DNA of 5,153 bases from Candidatus Omnitrophota bacterium (GTDB lineage: Bacteria > Omnitrophota > Gorgyraeia > Gygaellales > Profunditerraquicolaceae), in contig JAFGET010000011.1 of assembly GCA_016931435.1 (NCBI GenBank), positions 1-5,153 on the forward strand, in the 5' to 3' direction. Position 1 is the first letter of the stretch. Each line of letters opens with the position of its first letter. Below the pieces are notes generated by a model, which was not told where the DNA came from, ran no database searches, and was given only the letters and a program-made list of their open reading frames with translations. Below are positions 1 through 5,153 of the stretch, in pieces. The translations under genes were made by a program, and so were the position numbers.

Positions 1-2065
1 CAGCAGCAGGCTCCCGGAAGATAAAACATATCCGTCAGAAAGGGTTATTGCCCACCGTTGCGGTTCTCACATACGCGCTCTTAGCGCAAAAGGAGCTTCT
101 TTTGAGATTGATATATATGGCAGTGACCCTATAAGGGTATCCCACAATCCTAGCCGAGCCATGACAACCAGTTTGGAAGAGGCCCTGTGTATTTTTGCTA
201 CCGGCGAACACGGTACGTTGTATCTGGATGTAAAAAATAATGTTGCTCCGCGGGAGCTTTTTGACCTTTTATATACGCATGGCCTCTTAGGGCGTACGGT
301 AGTAATCGATTCCAATCAGGAATTTCTAAGGCAGATGCGTGCTATTTCACAAGATATCCGCCTGGGGCTTACTATTTATCCAAAGATGCAAAACCCGGAA
401 TCTTTACCCGAAAATGCAGAATCCCCGTCTGCAGATTTGGAATCTTCGCCTGAAGATACCGAAAATAACTGGACGGAGACCTTGCTTTTACGAGAAGAAA
501 TAGGATTCGAAATGTTATTTATTGATAAGCTTTGGTTCTTTGGAAACGAAAGAGATAGCGTAGAAGAATTTGTCCGCCAAATGCATGCGCACGACATCCA
601 AATAAGCGCTTGGGTTTTAAATACTCAAGCCGAGGTAAGCTTCGCTTTAGATATTGGGGTTGACAATATCGTTACCGATAAGCCTAGCGAGTACCTTATT
701 GTTTTGGTGAAAAGAATGATAGCGATGAGCAATAGCAGCCTCATCATTATTTTATTATTGAGAATTATCTTTAACGGTTTTATTGTCCGCCGTATCGTAG
801 TTTTAAATGGGGCTAAGCAGAGGCGAGGGGCTCCTGTAATTCTTCCCAATCCCCCACCCGACACTGCCAACCCTGCCGCGCCGCAGAACTACGATTTAAC
901 TATACCGAGTAGCTTTACTTGTCCCGCCCAGCATACACAAGCAGAAACAATATTAGGCGCAGGTATTTATAGTTTAAGACAGCTTAGCGAAGAGGGATTT
1001 TTAGCCGGCCAAGAAGAAGCCTTGTTAAATAGGCTCCGGCAGCTTGCACGTATTTCTCCCAGAGGCCCGCCCCAGGTTTACTTTGTAGTTACTACTGATA
1101 AAGAAATCCTGCAAAAGATGCGCCATAAGGTTGCCGCAGTAAACCTTAGATTTATGATTGATCTCAGCCTTCCCGAGAATACCGTTTTCCTTCATCCCTA
1201 TTTTTTCCATATTTCACAAGAAGACCTGATCCGCCAAGGCCTGGCTTTAGAACAACTTCAGCTTAAAATCCTCTACCATGAACTGATCAGCCATATTGCC
1301 AAGGGTATAAAAGATGAGGATGAGGCAATGCGGGATACGGAGATATTCTTTGCCAAGACGATAGAAGAGGCCGTAGCTTCTTTTGAAGAAGAGGGCTTAA
1401 TCCGGGGGTGGTATTTACCTTTGGATAATAATAGTGTTTATTCGATGCGGATAGGCAGGATGACCGGCGTTTCTTATCTGGGATTAAGGATAGCACAGAT
1501 CAGGCACAGATGGCAATTATGGTCGTCCCGGGATTTTTCTATATCTGACCCCCTGAAAGTTTGCCTTTATGGAGGCACGGCAGAAGAAGCAGCTTCATTA
1601 TTATCACAATTAGAAATGTTTACCCATATTTTTGTCCGGGTAGTCATAGTGAATATCGACCCGCAGGAAGCGGAGTTTATCCGCAGGCAGATAGAAAAGT
1701 TAAGACAAAATTACCCGCACGCGCAATTTTTCGTAATCGCGGTAGATTTAAGGAGCATCGTCGGGTTACGGGAATTCAGCCGAAGATTTAAAGATACATT
1801 GGGGCCTTTTGATTTCATGGCAGCAAATATAGGCGCAGGTATTGAAAGTTTAAATGCAAGGGGAGATCTTAATGAGATCATCGCGGCAATGCTTGAGCCT
1901 GTCGGAGAAGGGGGCATCTTTTTCGCAAACGATTCCTGGGAAAGGACAGGGCCGTTTATTTCCGGGTTCGTTGAGGGATTAGGTTTTATCAGGTACACAG
2001 AAGAGGATTTAGCGTATGAAGCCTGGTATGAAAAAAGAGAAGATGAAGAAGAAGCAGAAGAATAA
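1..2065 (+). CDS. 5'-truncated GDPD-like / HExxH / Rossmann-like multidomain protein
   Basis: The frame is open from base 2, so the N-terminus is missing; 687 residues are visible. ATG 161 is internal because GDPD motifs precede it: AHRCG (His codon 53-55), FEID (Glu 104-106, Asp 110-112) and SHNP (His 143-145). They continue with TSLEEAL, LYLDVK and the typical GDPD ending GVDNIVTDKP. GDPDs hydrolyse glycerophosphodiesters to glycerol-3-phosphate and an alcohol. Here the usual HRG is HRC, the ENT segment is absent, and the stretch from the HD-type His to the LDVK strand is only about 28 residues, so substrate and activity are uncertain. A hydrophobic segment (740-787) is followed by basic residues. 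Next comes HELISH (1277-1294) with an acidic DEDEA after it, resembling a zinc-protease helix. The C-terminal part (about 1547-2010) has glycine-loop, VNIDP and FDFMAANIG elements like a Rossmann or degenerate SAM-methyltransferase fold. The tail is acidic. The latter two domain calls are inference. Confidence 0.8.
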   Translation, partial: SSRLPEDKTYPSERVIAHRCGSHIRALSAKGASFEIDIYGSDPIRVSHNPSRAMTTSLEEALCIFATGEHGTLYLDVKNNVAPRELFDLLYTHGLLGRTVVIDSNQEFLRQMRAISQDIRLGLTIYPKMQNPESLPENAESPSADLESSPEDTENNWTETLLLREEIGFEMLFIDKLWFFGNERDSVEEFVRQMHAHDIQISAWVLNTQAEVSFALDIGVDNIVTDKPSEYLIVLVKRMIAMSNSSLIIILLLRIIFNGFIVRRIVVLNGAKQRRGAPVILPNPPPDTANPAAPQNYDLTIPSSFTCPAQHTQAETILGAGIYSLRQLSEEGFLAGQEEALLNRLRQLARISPRGPPQVYFVVTTDKEILQKMRHKVAAVNLRFMIDLSLPENTVFLHPYFFHISQEDLIRQGLALEQLQLKILYHELISHIAKGIKDEDEAMRDTEIFFAKTIEEAVASFEEEGLIRGWYLPLDNNSVYSMRIGRMTGVSYLGLRIAQIRHRWQLWSSRDFSISDPLKVCLYGGTAEEAASLLSQLEMFTHIFVRVVIVNIDPQEAEFIRRQIEKLRQNYPHAQFFVIAVDLRSIVGLREFSRRFKDTLGPFDFMAANIGAGIESLNARGDLNEIIAAMLEPVGEGGIFFANDSWERTGPFISGFVEGLGFIRYTEEDLAYEAWYEKREDEEEAEE
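398..460 (+). repeat. Three degenerate 21-base in-frame tandem repeats
   Basis: GAA codons recur at 398, 419, 440 and 461, exactly 21 bases apart. The units encode ESLPENA, ESPSADL and ESSPEDT, an acidic, Ser/Pro-rich linker. It sits inside the GDPD-like domain, between the strand ending LTIYP and the later segment MLFIDKLWFF, so it probably forms a flexible surface loop that grew by duplication and then diverged. The periodicity is seen directly; the loop role is inference. Confidence 0.6.
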
Positions 2066-2415
2066 TGTCAAAGACAAGACGAGAGGGAAAAATGGAAGAC
2101 CGCAGGATTTTTGAGCGAATAGAGATAAGGCTGCCTTTAAGTTTTTATAATCCTTTTACCTCTGAAAAGGGCAGTCTTTTGACCGTGGATATAAGCGCAG
2201 ATGGTTTTGGCGTAATCAGCGAAAAAATGCTTCCGCAGTCAACACTCTTGGATTTCTGGCTGCATATTCCCGATGAGCACGAGCCGTTTTTCACCCGGGG
2301 TAAGGTAGCTTGGGCCAGCGGTAAAGAGGAAGAGAAAGGCATCAGGATTGGAGTGCGCCTTGAGAAGCCGGAACTTCTGGGCCTGGCTAGGATATTATGG
2401 CTTAAGTGGGAATGA
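2065..2415 (+). CDS. PilZ domain protein, likely cyclic di-GMP receptor
   Basis: This 116-residue protein is essentially one PilZ domain, a small beta-barrel that binds cyclic di-GMP and relays the signal by contacting partner proteins. Both ligand motifs are intact: RxxxR within RRIFER (Arg14 to Arg18) and DxSxxG within DISADG (Asp42, Ser44, Gly47). The rest, including the strand with KVAWAS and the segment GIRIGVRL, fits the family. There is no signal peptide or membrane segment, so it should be cytoplasmic. The start at 2065 overlaps the upstream stop (TAATG), suggesting translational coupling to the GDPD fusion gene. A second ATG at 2092, with GAGAGGG at 2081-2087 before it, would give MEDRRIFERIEIR, a typical PilZ beginning; it may be the true or main start. 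The family is secure, the exact start is not. Its output target is unknown. Confidence 0.9.
   Translation: MSKTRREGKMEDRRIFERIEIRLPLSFYNPFTSEKGSLLTVDISADGFGVISEKMLPQSTLLDFWLHIPDEHEPFFTRGKVAWASGKEEEKGIRIGVRLEKPELLGLARILWLKWE
2081..2087 (+). promoter_or_regulatory. Shine-Dalgarno candidate for the alternative PilZ start at 2092
   Basis: GAGAGGG lies four bases before ATG 2092, whereas ATG 2065 has only a diffuse purine-rich stretch before it. This site is the main argument for the shorter 107-residue PilZ form. The spacing is rather tight, so it does not settle the start. Confidence 0.4.
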
Positions 2416-2463
2416 CCTGATTCAAGATACCGCCAATAAAGCAAACCGCTCCAAAGAGAGTGA

Positions 2464-2492
2464 TTGCAAAAAGAGCAATTCTGTTGTATCTT
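2464..2492 (+). promoter_or_regulatory. Possible sigma-70-type promoter for the response regulator gene
   Basis: TTGCAA (2464-2469) and TATCTT (2487-2492) each match four of six consensus positions and are separated by exactly 17 bases. They lie in the 105-base gap between the PilZ stop and the response regulator start, and transcription would begin about 20 bases before ATG 2521. The match is modest and the promoter consensus of this organism is unknown. Confidence 0.3.
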
Positions 2493-2507
2493 AATCTTAA
2501 GCAGCCC

Positions 2508-2512
2508 GGAGG
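2508..2512 (+). promoter_or_regulatory. Shine-Dalgarno site fixing the response regulator start
   Basis: GGAGG lies eight bases before ATG 2521. It favours this ATG over the in-frame TTG at 2464, which would add 19 residues unlike any receiver-domain N-terminus. Confidence 0.8.
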
Positions 2513-2520
2513 CAAATATT

Positions 2521-2898
2521 ATGGCCAGGAAAAAGATACTTGTAGTCGATGACGACGACATTGTGCGCAAGACTATAATAAATATACTGGAATTAGAAGG
2601 CAAATACGATATTGAAGAAGCGCAGGATGGCTTGATAGCGGAAAAAAAGATAGAAGAATTCATTCCGGATTTGATCATTTTGGATATCAAGATGCCTAAT
2701 AAGGACGGCTACGAGGTATTTTGGGACCTTAAAAAGAAACCGGATAAGGGCCATATCAAAGTGATCGCTGTTTCCGGTTTTTCCGGGCAAATAGGCGGGG
2801 CGATCATGGACGCGCTGGGAGCAGACTCTTTTTTTGAAAAACCCCTGGATATCAAAAAATTCAGGGAAAGGGTGAACGCGCTTCTTAAAGAGGAATAA
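2521..2898 (+). CDS. Single-domain response regulator (CheY-like receiver)
   Basis: This 125-residue protein is a complete receiver domain with no output domain. It begins MARKKILVVDDDD, whose first beta strand ends in the acidic metal-binding pair Asp10/Asp11. The phosphoacceptor is Asp55 in LIILDIKMPNKDGYE, the switch hydroxyl is Ser85 in VIAVSGF, the aromatic switch position is Phe104, and the invariant lysine is Lys107 in FFEKP. All catalytic positions are present, so it should accept phosphate from a histidine kinase, none of which is in the window. As a stand-alone receiver it would act by binding a partner protein or as a phosphorelay step. It follows the PilZ gene after 105 bases, possibly with its own promoter, and is followed 11 bases later by the VanZ-like gene, so those two are probably cotranscribed. 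The partner and pathway cannot be told from the sequence. Confidence 0.96.
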   Translation: MARKKILVVDDDDIVRKTIINILELEGKYDIEEAQDGLIAEKKIEEFIPDLIILDIKMPNKDGYEVFWDLKKKPDKGHIKVIAVSGFSGQIGGAIMDALGADSFFEKPLDIKKFRERVNALLKEE

Positions 2899-2909
2899 AA
2901 GGCAAGGTT

Positions 2910-3464
2910 GTGTCCGGCAGGATAAGTAAAAATCAAGGATTATCCGCGTTAACCGTCGGTTTAGGGCTGTATATTATTATTTCCGCCGCTTTTATGTTGG
3001 CGGTAAGAAATTGGTTATTCAAGGTTTTTGGTGATTTTTGGGTAAATTTTTCTTTCAAGGCTTCCTTTGTTTTTTTAACATCCGGCGTGATGACCTACGC
3101 CTTTAGGATACGCTTAGGAATATTCAGGGGTTGCCTGGCGTTATGCATATTCGTTTTAGCTTTTCTTTTTTCCATGTGGCAGCCTTATTTCTCCGAAAAG
3201 ACGCATGTCTTAAATTATGGGCTCCTGGGGTATCTTTCGGCAAAGGATTTAGTAACAAGAAAAACAAACCCCGCGCTTAAATCCGTTTCCTTATCCTTAC
3301 TTTTTATTTCATTGATCAGCGCTTCAGATGAGATATTCCAGGGATTTTTGCCTTACCGCGTGGCGGAACTAAGGGATTTTATTACCAATATAATAAGCGG
3401 TTTTTTCGGCGCGTCTTTATTATTTGCGATGAATAAAAAGGCGATCTTTGAAAGATCTGCATGA
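2910..3464 (+). CDS. VanZ-like family membrane protein
   Basis: This 184-residue integral membrane protein starts at GTG 2910, with AAAGG (2898-2902) seven bases before it, 11 bases after the response regulator stop. Hydrophobic segments lie near residues 11-32, 43-65, 71-90, 125-139 and 157-174. The VanZ signature is visible: His99 and Tyr103 in HVLNYGLLGYL, then DEIFQGFLPYR (Asp140, Glu141, Gln144, Arg150) followed by Asp156, Asn160 and Gly164 in RDFITNIISGFFG. The family is named after VanZ of the vancomycin-resistance cluster, linked to teicoplanin resistance, but most chromosomal relatives have no known function. Nothing here indicates antibiotic resistance: no vanA- or vanH-like genes are present. 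The first membrane segment and the extra loop length are ordinary for the family. The assignment to the family is strong; the role is unknown. Confidence 0.88.
   Translation: MSGRISKNQGLSALTVGLGLYIIISAAFMLAVRNWLFKVFGDFWVNFSFKASFVFLTSGVMTYAFRIRLGIFRGCLALCIFVLAFLFSMWQPYFSEKTHVLNYGLLGYLSAKDLVTRKTNPALKSVSLSLLFISLISASDEIFQGFLPYRVAELRDFITNIISGFFGASLLFAMNKKAIFERSA
3443..3457 (+). repeat. 15-base inverted repeat at the end of the VanZ-like gene
   Basis: Seven-base arms GATCTTT and AAAGATC flank a single central G within the last codons of the VanZ-like gene. It could be an operator-like site or simply coding sequence that happens to be symmetric. A similar core recurs in the palindrome at 3533-3546. 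Confidence 0.3.
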
Positions 3465-3532
3465 GAAAGGCGGATAAAGAGCGCGATATTAATTCACGAA
3501 AAATACGCAGGAACCTTGTATCTTAATTCCGG

Positions 3533-3546
3533 AAAGATATATCTTT
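3533..3546. repeat. Perfect 14-base palindrome
   Basis: AAAGATATATCTTT is its own reverse complement. It lies between two genes, about 60 bases before the 3609 start, a position where a dimeric regulator could bind. No regulator family can be named from it, and a palindrome of this length has an appreciable chance of occurring randomly in 5 kb. Confidence 0.3.
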
Positions 3547-3583
3547 TTCTGCGATCCCCGTAACCGGCCGATTTTTAAAAACC

Positions 3584-3600
3584 CCCGGACTTTATCCGGG
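3584..3600 (+). terminator. GC hairpin, probable intrinsic terminator after the VanZ-like gene
   Basis: CCCGGA (3584-3589) pairs with TCCGGG (3595-3600) around the five-base loop CTTTA, preceded by an A-tract. On the + strand the tail is only CTTTCATT, a weak T-tract. On the minus strand the tail GGTTTTT is better, although no minus-strand gene ends here. It may therefore act in both directions. Unusually, it ends only eight bases before the next ATG (3609). Confidence 0.55.
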
Positions 3601-3608
3601 CTTTCATT

Positions 3609-4004
3609 ATGGAAAAGACGCATAAAAGGATACTTGTAATATTATGTTTTATCCTGGCCGTGGAATGGATGGGGTTTCTGGTTTTGATTTATTTTGCCAG
3701 GTTCCCTTATTTTGTTTCTCTTTTTCTTGCTTTTGTGCAGGTCACTTCTAATTGGTTTTTAGGGTTCAACATAGTGTTTTTATTTTATAACCTGTTTACG
3801 AAAGAGATAAAGTTCACCTGGGATTTCTGGAGGGAGTATACAAAGGAATTATTCCGGTTTTTTGCCATATCCCTGGCGATAACTATAGCCTTGATAGCAG
3901 TTTCCGCCGTAATAGGCACGAAGGTCGGCCTTACCGTAGAGCGCATCTCAAGACTGCCTACCATAATGACCCTTAAAGAGTGGATATCCTGTCATATTTA
4001 TTGA
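3609..4004 (+). CDS. Small three-helix membrane protein of unknown function
   Basis: I do not recognise this 131-residue protein. It begins with a short basic stretch, MEKTHKR, followed by hydrophobic segments near residues 8-30, 34-62 and 83-105. Between the second and third is an aromatic and charged loop (TKEIKFTWDFWREYTKELF), and the C-terminal tail of about 25 residues is polar with a Cys and His near the end. By the positive-inside rule the N-terminus is probably cytoplasmic. ATG 3609 is chosen because it gives an intact first helix; the next in-frame ATG (3669) would cut it. No ordinary Shine-Dalgarno site precedes it: the only G-run (3598-3600) is in the arm of the hairpin just upstream. 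The gene could be a truncated relic of a larger membrane protein, but the reading frame is clean and no continuation is visible after the stop. Confidence 0.65.
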   Translation: MEKTHKRILVILCFILAVEWMGFLVLIYFARFPYFVSLFLAFVQVTSNWFLGFNIVFLFYNLFTKEIKFTWDFWREYTKELFRFFAISLAITIALIAVSAVIGTKVGLTVERISRLPTIMTLKEWISCHIY

Positions 4005-4057
4005 AAAATCCCAAAAAATTTTAGTTAGATTTTGCCGCCTTTTACGTCCATAGATGT

Positions 4058-4063
4058 AGGAGG
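4058..4063 (+). promoter_or_regulatory. Strong Shine-Dalgarno site for the propeller protein
   Basis: AGGAGG, extended to AGGAGGTGG, lies eight bases before ATG 4072. It is the best ribosome-binding site in the window and fixes the start of the secreted protein. Confidence 0.85.
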
Positions 4064-4071
4064 TGGTTGAG

Positions 4072-5153
4072 ATGAAAAAATATGCAATAGTTTCGGCAAC
4101 GGTTTTGTTTGTTTTTGCCGTTGTGGTCTTTGTTTCTGCCGGCGAGGTCTCTTGGCAGGATATGAGCGCGGGTATTTCGGGCGTAAATTCCGTACTTATC
4201 CATCCGGTTGACCCGCGTATTATTTATACCGCAACGGATAAAGGTGTTTTTTTAAGCCGGGACTCAGGAGCGAATTGGAGGAATGTTTTATTTACGCGCG
4301 GCTCATCCCGCCGGGTAAACCAGCTTAGTTTTTATCCGGGCGATGATGATAAGTTATACGCCGCCACTGAAAACGGATTTTTTTACAGCCCTGACCGGGG
4401 AAAGAGCTGGAAGAGGATTTTTAGAGGCAAGAACTATTTAGAAAACGCATGCGTGGCTGCGATAGTTTTGCCTTCAGGGATCTTTTTAGGCACAAGGGCC
4501 GGGCTTTTTATTTCTAAAGATAACGGGAAAAGCTGGTATAAGAGAGGGGCCGATTTAGGCAAGAGCAATATTTTAGCGATTGCCTGCGGTAGAAAAGACC
4601 CCGCAACTATTTATGTCGTTTGCGCAAGGGGCCTATATATAAGCCGGGATGCAGGATTAAGCTGGAAAAGGGTTTTCCTCAGCCGCCTTGGTAGTGATGC
4701 GCAGAGCGAAGAAGAGCCGGAGGATGATGAGGGTGGTAGTGATTCCGATTATCCCGGGCATTGCGCCGTTGAGTCCGATAGGCAAGGAAATATCTATCTT
4801 GCTATTTCCGCCAGGCTGTATAAAAGCCAGGATCAAGGCGTAAGCTGGGATCTATTTGCCGGATACGGGCTTATCGGAGGAGATATAAGGTTTCTTTTGG
4901 CAGGCGGCAGCAGCGATTTATACGCTGCCACCAAATCCGGGGTCTTTCGTTTTGAAGGTTTGCGATGGCAGGAGTTGTCGCTTGGGCTTTACGCAGGCGA
5001 GGTCAATTCTTTGGCTTTAGACAGCCCCGGAAACCTTTACGCTGCCTGCGCCAGGGGCCTCTTTAAAATGGTGCCCGAGCCCTCCGGCCAAAAAGAAGGC
5101 AAAGATCTATTTTCCATATATGCCAGGGGAGAGCCGGAAATAAACGAAGTGCA
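4072..5153 (+). CDS. Secreted Asp-box (BNR) seven-repeat beta-propeller protein, 3'-truncated
   Basis: The frame is open to the right edge, with 360 complete codons visible and no stop. The N-terminus is a signal peptide: MKK, a hydrophobic core, and a likely cleavage after VSA (Ala23). Five Asp-boxes (SxDxGxxW) follow at residues 62-69, 106-113, 148-155, 191-198 and 252-259. A second repeated element, of the type IYxATxxGLF, occurs seven times, near residues 50, 94, 136, 179, 240, 282 and 321; the last two copies have lost the Asp-box. This suggests a seven-bladed sortilin/BNR-type propeller, a scaffold used in sialidases, xyloglucanases and photosystem II assembly factor-like proteins. No sialidase catalytic residues are recognisable, so binding or a structural role is as likely as enzymatic action. 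An acidic Ser/Gly insertion (residues 208-226) lengthens one blade. The final residues after the propeller begin another region outside the window. It is probably periplasmic or exported. Confidence 0.92.
   Translation, partial: MKKYAIVSATVLFVFAVVVFVSAGEVSWQDMSAGISGVNSVLIHPVDPRIIYTATDKGVFLSRDSGANWRNVLFTRGSSRRVNQLSFYPGDDDKLYAATENGFFYSPDRGKSWKRIFRGKNYLENACVAAIVLPSGIFLGTRAGLFISKDNGKSWYKRGADLGKSNILAIACGRKDPATIYVVCARGLYISRDAGLSWKRVFLSRLGSDAQSEEEPEDDEGGSDSDYPGHCAVESDRQGNIYLAISARLYKSQDQGVSWDLFAGYGLIGGDIRFLLAGGSSDLYAATKSGVFRFEGLRWQELSLGLYAGEVNSLALDSPGNLYAACARGLFKMVPEPSGQKEGKDLFSIYARGEPEINEV

Larger units (their letters stand above)
3465..3608 (+). other. 144-base intergenic region before the membrane protein gene
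   Basis: No credible gene is seen. The region holds a perfect 14-base palindrome, AAAGATATATCTTT (3533-3546), overlapping the shorter palindrome TTCCGGAA (3527-3534), then a short GC-rich stretch and the hairpin at 3584-3600. A 21-codon reading frame begins with ATGA overlapping the VanZ-like stop but lacks a clear Shine-Dalgarno site. I see no clear promoter. Confidence 0.6.

Noticed and set aside
2419..2496. Imperfect inverted repeat: GATTCAAGATAC (2419-2430) against GTATCTTAATC (2486-2496)
   Set aside because: The arms pair only with a one-base bulge and enclose a 55-base loop, and no further pairing supports a structured RNA or terminator.
67..2998. Several open frames of 60-180 codons on the minus strand
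   Set aside because: They lie opposite genes with clear domain motifs, lack recognisable domains of their own, and are explained as shadows of the coding strand.
2910..3464. Glycopeptide resistance determinant suggested by VanZ similarity
   Set aside because: The family is broad and mostly uncharacterised, and no other van-type genes are in the window.
3461..3526. A 21-codon reading frame whose ATGA overlaps the stop of the VanZ-like gene
   Set aside because: It has no clear Shine-Dalgarno site and no recognisable feature beyond a basic composition; a short frame after an ATGA is common by chance.
2484..3527. The 12-mer TTGTATCTTAAT occurs in two intergenic gaps, at 2484-2495 and 3516-3527
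   Set aside because: About one exact 12-mer pair is expected by chance in 5 kb, the flanks do not match, and only the first copy has a -35-like element at the right distance.
4001..4030. Possible promoter before the propeller gene: TTGAAA (4001-4006) and TTAGAT (4025-4030)
   Set aside because: The -10 element matches only three of six positions, and the AT-rich stretch makes such matches easy.

Overview
The window reads entirely on the + strand, and I find no convincing minus-strand gene, RNA gene, CRISPR array or mobile element. It carries six protein genes; the first is cut by the left edge and the last by the right edge. A Gram-negative-type bacterium is suggested by a PilZ domain, a lone receiver protein, a VanZ-like membrane protein and a secreted Asp-box propeller. 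The moderate GC content, the mixed codon use (frequent AGG and ATA) and the odd fused first protein resemble uncultivated lineages such as Candidatus Omnitrophota. That placement is an impression from family types, not something the sequence proves.

Layout. Bases 1-2065 hold the 3' part of a large multidomain gene. It starts with a compact glycerophosphodiester phosphodiesterase (GDPD)-like domain whose catalytic motifs lie upstream of the first in-frame ATG (161), so that ATG is internal and the gene begins outside the window. After a membrane segment comes a region with an HExxH motif, and then a Rossmann/methyltransferase-like C-terminal domain. Its stop codon overlaps the ATG of a small PilZ gene (2065-2415) by one base. 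After a 105-base gap with a possible promoter come a single-domain response regulator (2521-2898) and, 11 bases later, a VanZ-like membrane protein (2910-3464). A 144-base gap ends in a GC hairpin directly in front of a small three-helix membrane protein of unknown function (3609-4004). After a 67-base gap and a strong Shine-Dalgarno site, a secreted protein with seven propeller repeats begins at 4072 and runs off the right edge.

How the genes may fit together. PilZ binds cyclic di-GMP and receiver domains relay phosphorylation, so the first three genes look like a signalling group attached to a membrane-bound, lipid-headgroup-type hydrolase fusion. This is inferred from adjacency and one-base coupling only. 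The most unusual items are the fused first gene, with its three-unit 21-base repeat inserted in the GDPD domain, and the hairpin that occupies the ribosome-binding region of the 3609 gene.
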